Assembly (NCBI GenBank): GCA_007258455.2
Contig: VDFB02321270.1
Location: forward strand, 22,233 to 86,232
Length of the DNA stretch: 64,000 nucleotides
Source: Sequoia sempervirens
Taxonomy: Eukaryota > Streptophyta > Pinopsida > Cupressales > Cupressaceae
Reading direction: 5' to 3'
Of this stretch, positions 58,830 through 64,000 are shown piece after piece (the first letter of the stretch is position 1; the number at the start of each line of letters is the position of its first letter). The position numbers and the translations under genes were made by a program. Below the pieces are notes generated by a model. It saw only the letters and a program-made list of their open reading frames with translations. It searched no databases and was not told the origin of the DNA.

Positions 58830-61625
58830 ATTCTAGAAGGTATAGAGTGGTACTTACTTTGGTTCAATCTTCCGATTGGATTTAGGATTACTATCATTTG
58901 TTCTAGCCTCAACATTATAGATTTGGTCAAACTTCTCATCATGAGGCTTAACCTCACCATACATGGTGTTGAGGTTCTTGATTTCCTGTCAAAATCTCCA
59001 GAAATGTGCCTTCTTTATTTTTGACCATCACAGCTTCTTTAACTATGTTTTGAGGGATTGGCCCATCTAAATTTTTTGTTGTAACTCTACCACCCAAACA
59101 TAGAAGTCGAGCCATGGTGGCCGGTTAAATGGTATAAAATCTAGGTCGATATAAACCTCTTCCCTTTCCTCAATCAGGTTATTCCTTGACTCAAAATATT
59201 CTAGCCTTTCATTTTTTATAGTCGAAAGTTGTTCTACAGGATTATACCTCCATGTGTCTCAAATGAGAACTAGGCCTAGGCAAGCCAACTTGCTAATCAA
59301 TACCTCCCACTCTCCCCTTTTCACAAGTGTTACCTAAATATTAGCAATGTTAACAAGAATTAGGTGAAGTGCCTTTTTTTGCCTCCCATTTCCATAGGAT
59401 TTTTGTTTACAAACTTAGGGAGCCTAAAATGGTCCTCAATAAAACTATGAAATTTGATGAAGGAAAAGTTGGCTCCTAGAAAATAATCCACTAGGGTCTG
59501 GTGGCTTTTCATCATTTCTAAGACTTCAATGGAAAACTAACTCGAAGGGCACAAAAACAAATCTAAGAGTACTGGTTGTAGGAAATAGTCAACAAACAAG
59601 TAATAATCCCATGTCTTGGAAAGCGCATGGGTCTAGACTGAAACTGGTTGGTATAACCCCTTTGCATCAAACTTAAAGAGCAACAAATACCCTCTAAAAA
59701 ATTTAGGGTTTTGATGTAAAATCAAATGTTCCAGAAAAGAAGAATACCTGAACCAAAAAGCAAATGCCATAATTTTTTAATTGGTCCAACATATTTTTGG
59801 CCACTACATCAACAACAAAAAAATACTTCTGGCTCTTCTCCTTCCTAAGCATAAAATCCAAACCTTTCTAGAATGCATAAACCTTTTTGTCATCTTCAAA
59901 GCTGTAAATATAGGCTAACATTGTGAAAATATCCTGCACATTAGATCTCAACTTTCTATGTGCTAGAGGGTAGATGAGTTGATTACCATCTGGCTTCTCA
60001 TTTATTTCATCCATATAAAATTTTAATTATTTTCCTCTGGGCCTATAGAAATATTACATTCTTGTGTGTTTTATTATTTTTGCACCACATTTTATAGGGA
60101 TGCACAACATATCTTGGATGGCCTCTGCATTGATTGTAACCCTTAACTTGTTCCCATTGATAACCCCTGTTTCTTTATCCAACCTCTTCATGCATGCATC
60201 CACTAGCTCTGGACATGGATGCATGGAGGGCAACATGAATTGCAACAAACCACAATATTAGAGCCATGACACAAAGCCTTCAGTTGAAACATGGATGATC
60301 ATTCTCTACATTCCTCCTTCCCTAAGGTTTTTAGGGTTTATATGTAACTTTGGGTCAAAAATATTATCTGCAAAATCCTTAACCGCTTCTTGCTTAACAT
60401 AGTTTCCTACCTATATAGTTTTATTATGAGAAAAATTTTGGTCTTCCGACACTGGGGTGCTAGAATATGAATCTTTTCCAAAGATGTTGGTGTATCCTAG
60501 TCTAGGAGATGAGACTCTAGCCTGTTCACCAAAAGATGATGCATTCACCATTGTTGCATTCTGAGAAGGATTTACAAAAAGCTTCTTTAGAGCACCAATT
60601 TCTTGAGGTTTTGATACTTAGCAAAAAAAAAAGTCTTTTGGGTGCATTTAATTTTTGCACGTACATGCCATAAGGTGTTATTACCACTAGCTTGCTAAGT
60701 GATTCCAATAAGGTGATACGTGTGTAGTGGGATCCATATCCCTTGGGAATTCCAATTCTACCATGAGAATGGAATTAGTACATCCCTCCTATCGCCCTTT
60801 TTACAAATAAGCCTTATGCAATGGGAAGCATGCCTTTAGCAATGGAAAGCATGCTTTGAGCAATCAAAAGCACTTTTAAAATAAATTTACATTTAATTTT
60901 CCAGAGTTTAGTGGTTTAAGAAATGTCTTTTCGCATGAGAAAGCAAATTGGCATTGGTGACAACTATGGACACATGGAAATAATTGATACACGCGAGCAT
61001 TAACTCCCAACACCCAAATTAATTTCTCAAGGCTTGGTTTTATATCTTCCATACAATTCATCCCTCACCTCCTGTCGCCTTGATATTTTTTCCATTATCA
61101 TCCAAGAGGAGATGGATTTTCCATTCGTTGAGCTTACTAGTGCACTTTTTCTATAAATAGCAATATCAACTTATCAAAAAGCTCACTAAATTAACATTTG
61201 AGTTAGTAAGCTTCCCGCACTCGATTTTTTGTTCTACTAGCCTTTAGCTTGCTTACTACTATCATGTCTGGCCTAGGTACCCCAATTTGGTTCTTGAGCC
61301 GAAAGCTGCAAAATTCCTTCATGGGATAAGTTAGTAGCGAGAGACTAAAATGTCTAATAGGTAAAAATGACCACCTTATAATTGTGGTGATCAAATGGGT
61401 GCTTGGGAAAGATTATGTGAAGAACTAAAACCAACCGCGGTGAAACTCCAACATCATCTCCCGATTTGTGGCTTCCCTACTGGATTTAGAAATCTCTAAG
61501 CCCTGGATTATCAAACTATGCCATGCTATGTTCAATTCAACATACTTAGATGGGCTTGACAAGATCGTGCAAGTAGCTATCGGGTATGTGTAGGGTATGT
61601 GGCCAACGACTTTATTTTTACCCAA
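58830..61625 (-). pseudogene. Decayed long reading frame, probably a transposon protein
   Basis: On the minus strand a quasi-continuous frame starts MGKNKVVGHIPYTYPIATCT (61625). It passes SFLPIRHFSLSLLTYP (about 61360), then LVDACMKRLDKETGVINGNK (60200) and DIFTMLAYIYSFEDDKKVYA (59930). It continues through EVLEMMKSHQTLVDYFLGAN and FHSFIEDHFRLPKFVNKNPM (about 59480-59400) to an end near 58830. It is interrupted by scattered stops and one-base shifts but is otherwise clearly protein-like over 2.8 kb. I do not recognise the family. A first ORF of a long retroelement is my best guess, because a dispersed repeat abuts its start. Confidence 0.5.
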
Positions 61626-62330
61626 AATTGATGAAATGAAAAGGGTTTTTAAAGGAGATTCTCAAATTTCCACAAATATAAATTATGCTTGACTATGAAT
61701 TTAATAAATAATTATTATTCATTTTCTATTTGAATTACGACTAAAGTCCTGATTGATAGGTTGACTAAAAAACATCTATAGCTTTCAAACGGTATCACAT
61801 TTTTTGAATCTGAAACATGTGTCACATTCTATGATTTGCATACTATAGGATTAAAAAAAAATTGAATTTCATAAAGTTTTGACCAAGTTAAGGTGGTTAG
61901 ACATACGAGTTTTTATATTTTTTAAAAGTTGTAATAAAAAAATCATAATCAATTATTTAATTGGAGAAAAATTACCAAAAAATATGCATCACATCAGGGC
62001 ATTAGTCCTATACTTATATTTAAAATCTTATAAAAAAATATTATCATTTTATTGTGGTTAGGGTGGTCAGATAGACATCTACTTTTTATTTTTTCCTTGA
62101 AATTTAAGTGCTACTTCATTGAAATTTCAAATTTTCACCAAATATATATATATATATATTTAAATAAACCTAGTAATTAAGAAACTACATTCATTTTGCT
62201 ACAGATTCTATTCTTGCATATTTTTGAAATAATATAGATAACTTATTCAAATTTTTACATCAAGCTGCCTAACTCTAATTTTTTTGAATTTTTTGCCACT
62301 TAAGGGCATGTTTTTCCATGATGATTCTCC
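61626..62330 (+). repeat. Dispersed repeat, copy 2 (same family as 31200-31955)
   Basis: It aligns with 31200-31955 over about 700 bp in the same orientation. On the minus strand it ends one base before the start codon of the decayed frame at 61625. It lacks the long TA microsatellite of copy 1 but has a short one at about 62143-62158. Confidence 0.65.
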
Positions 62331-63710
62331 ACATACCCTATCCCTAGAGTCAGCATTCCGACCACCATGAACATTCACAGGCATGTTGACTCTAGGGAAG
62401 CAGTGCCTTGGCTACCCTTCTTCACAAACTTCCACACTATAGACTTAGAGAGGCATTGCGTAATGTCTTAATCTGTGGCCTCCTTCCTTCTAAGGGAGTA
62501 TAAAGTGGAGCATATTCCTAGGATCTATTAAAAGAATAATTTTGAATTCTTGGTGTATAGTCATGGTGTCGAGGATTGAGGTCTGTGCCATTACATGCCC
62601 ACATGTGTTGCATTGTGTGTTGTTAACCCCTGCTGCCCTATTGAAGAAAAACCTAAAGAAGCAACATTTTGACTGTTTGTAATGGATGGAGGCTTTAATT
62701 CCCACCGTCATTTTTGTGTTGCCTCCTTTTTTTCTTTTTTGAAATGTATTTCCTTTTGGGTTTGAACGAGAAGGCTTTAAACTTCTCTCGTAGCCTTAGG
62801 CACAATACTCATATTATATTGTAAATATTTTTAATGAATACAAAAATATAATACTTTTTGTTACTCCTATTTTACTCTCATGGCTTTATTCACAAAAAAA
62901 TGTATTTTACAAAATTTTACATATGGTACATTGTGACCAATGACATAGTGAAGGTTAACTACACCCAATCCATATGAATTTGAGGCATATTTAACCCACT
63001 AAGCATTAATCCCAATGAGATCATTCACTGCAAACAAAGACAAAGAAGCCATTAAAAGTAACATTCTAAATCATGAAAGCTTGAAAAACCTCTAATCTAA
63101 GACATTGAAACTTATCCTATTGGGGCAGTGGTGTAACATTGATACATGGAATGATGACCCTTTCCCAATCCCTTGGATAATGAGCTTGTTTCAATTAGTT
63201 TTATTGAAGGAAACTAATGAAAACATTGATAAAGGCGTATGAAAACATGATTTAAAGCTAAATGAATATCATGCAAGCTATTTTAACATGATTTGTGCTA
63301 AGATGATTGATATGGGTGTATGCAAATTTACTCTAAATGTATGCATGCTTAAAAATATTAAAATCTTAATTAACAAATAAGCTAAATGTATACATCTAAC
63401 TTATCATGGAAGCCATTAATGGAAGCTTAAAGCTAATATGAAACTAAAAATAAACTAAAATATTCTAGATGTGAGTAAAGTGTGAGTCTTAGTGTGAGTG
63501 AATTCAACAACATAAGTTTGCAATTAAAAGATGGATCCACTTGTCTCCAAATAGTGTTATATTTATAAGAAAACAAATGAGAAATGAAGGGTTGAGATCA
63601 AAAAGATCAATCAAGAATCAAGGATGAAAGGAAGAAGAGGCATGGATCATGGATTCTCATCAATGGGCGAGAATGAAAAATGAGATTTAATCAAGGGTTC
63701 TCATTTCTTC
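62331..63710. other. Unassigned region
   Basis: A moderately GC-richer stretch (62331-62800) is followed by AT-rich sequence. GACTCTAGGG and CCCTAGAGTC near 62341-62397 form an inverted pair. No ORF, terminal repeat or RNA gene is supported. Confidence 0.35.
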
Positions 63711-64000
63711 TGTAACACCCCTCCATTTTGGATCTTTTGATTGGAAGTGTTTTTCTTAGTTATGTATTTCTGTTATGCTATGACTTGGGTACTTAGCTCT
63801 ATTTGATTGCAACTGTTAAGTGATGCATATGTTATATTTTGTTGTGATGGAATTTTACTCAGATGTTATCATTATGGCATGTTTTGGATTAACTTAGCAT
63901 ATATTTGATTTAGTGATGCTTTATGCTTTTAATTATATTATTGATGTTAGATGCGTCAGTTAGAAAGTCTATATTGGTGAAGGGGACGAGATTGTATCAC
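63711..64000 (+). repeat. Start of another LTR, related to the gag-only element's LTR
   Basis: It begins TGTAACACCCCTCC, the same start as the 3' LTR at 4995 (TGTAATACCCCTC). About 270 bases in, both have GTCAGTTAGA or TCAGTTAGA, then GGTGAAGGGGACGAG or TGATGAAGGACAATA, and ATCAC at the end of the aligned part. There is no polypurine tract before it, so it is a 5' or solo LTR. It continues beyond the window. Confidence 0.6.

Noticed and set aside
1..64000. CRISPR arrays, operons, rRNA genes, intact tRNA genes
   Set aside because: No regularly spaced repeats, no polycistronic gene layout, and no full cloverleaf or rRNA sequence is seen.

Overview
This window is nuclear DNA from a seed plant with a large, repeat-rich genome. 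The signs are very AT-rich sequence, LTR retrotransposons primed by initiator-tRNA-Met, a plant-type L1 LINE, a hAT transposon, tRNA-derived SINE remnants and a class I small heat-shock gene remnant. The long LTRs and old, stop-riddled elements would suit a gymnosperm, but nothing here proves the lineage. There are no operons, CRISPR arrays or prokaryotic genes.

Layout. 1-9427: a non-autonomous gag-only LTR retrotransposon with 4.4 kb LTRs (the 5' LTR is cut by the window edge). It adjoins, and probably inserted into, an older LTR copy whose 3' part is 9428-10315. 10466-17142: a class I sHSP pseudogene split inside its alpha-crystallin domain by an old Ty3/gypsy element (10630-16963). 17143-31200: mostly AT-rich sequence with SINE scraps, a ~250 bp tandem duplication and, at 20652-21053 (-), a broken copy of a small three-TM protein gene. 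31200-36000: a dispersed repeat, then a truncated LTR element with gag and protease remnants. 36683-40201: a hAT transposon with an exact 8 bp target duplication (TTCGTGTA) and a transposase broken by one nonsense codon. It lies 7 bp upstream of the ATG of the intact three-TM paralogue (40217-40603). 40786-47673: unassigned sequence with weak exon-like ORFs. 47688-54909 (-): a full-length but dead L1 LINE bounded by a 14 bp target duplication. It contains a 420 bp internal tandem duplication, one copy of which carries a 1095 bp solo LTR of the same family as 9428-10315. 58830-61625 (-): a decayed long reading frame of unknown, probably transposon, origin. A second copy of the 31.2 kb repeat lies directly upstream of it. 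63711-end: the start of another LTR resembling that of the first element.

The order of events can be read from the nesting. The L1 inserted, was duplicated internally, and then took an LTR element that recombined to a solo LTR. The sHSP gene was interrupted by a gypsy element whose two LTRs now differ clearly. The hAT is comparatively young. The only protein-coding gene I would defend as possibly functional is the three-TM gene at 40217, and the hAT separates it from its original upstream region. Limits: all homology calls come from recognising motifs by eye; no database search was run.
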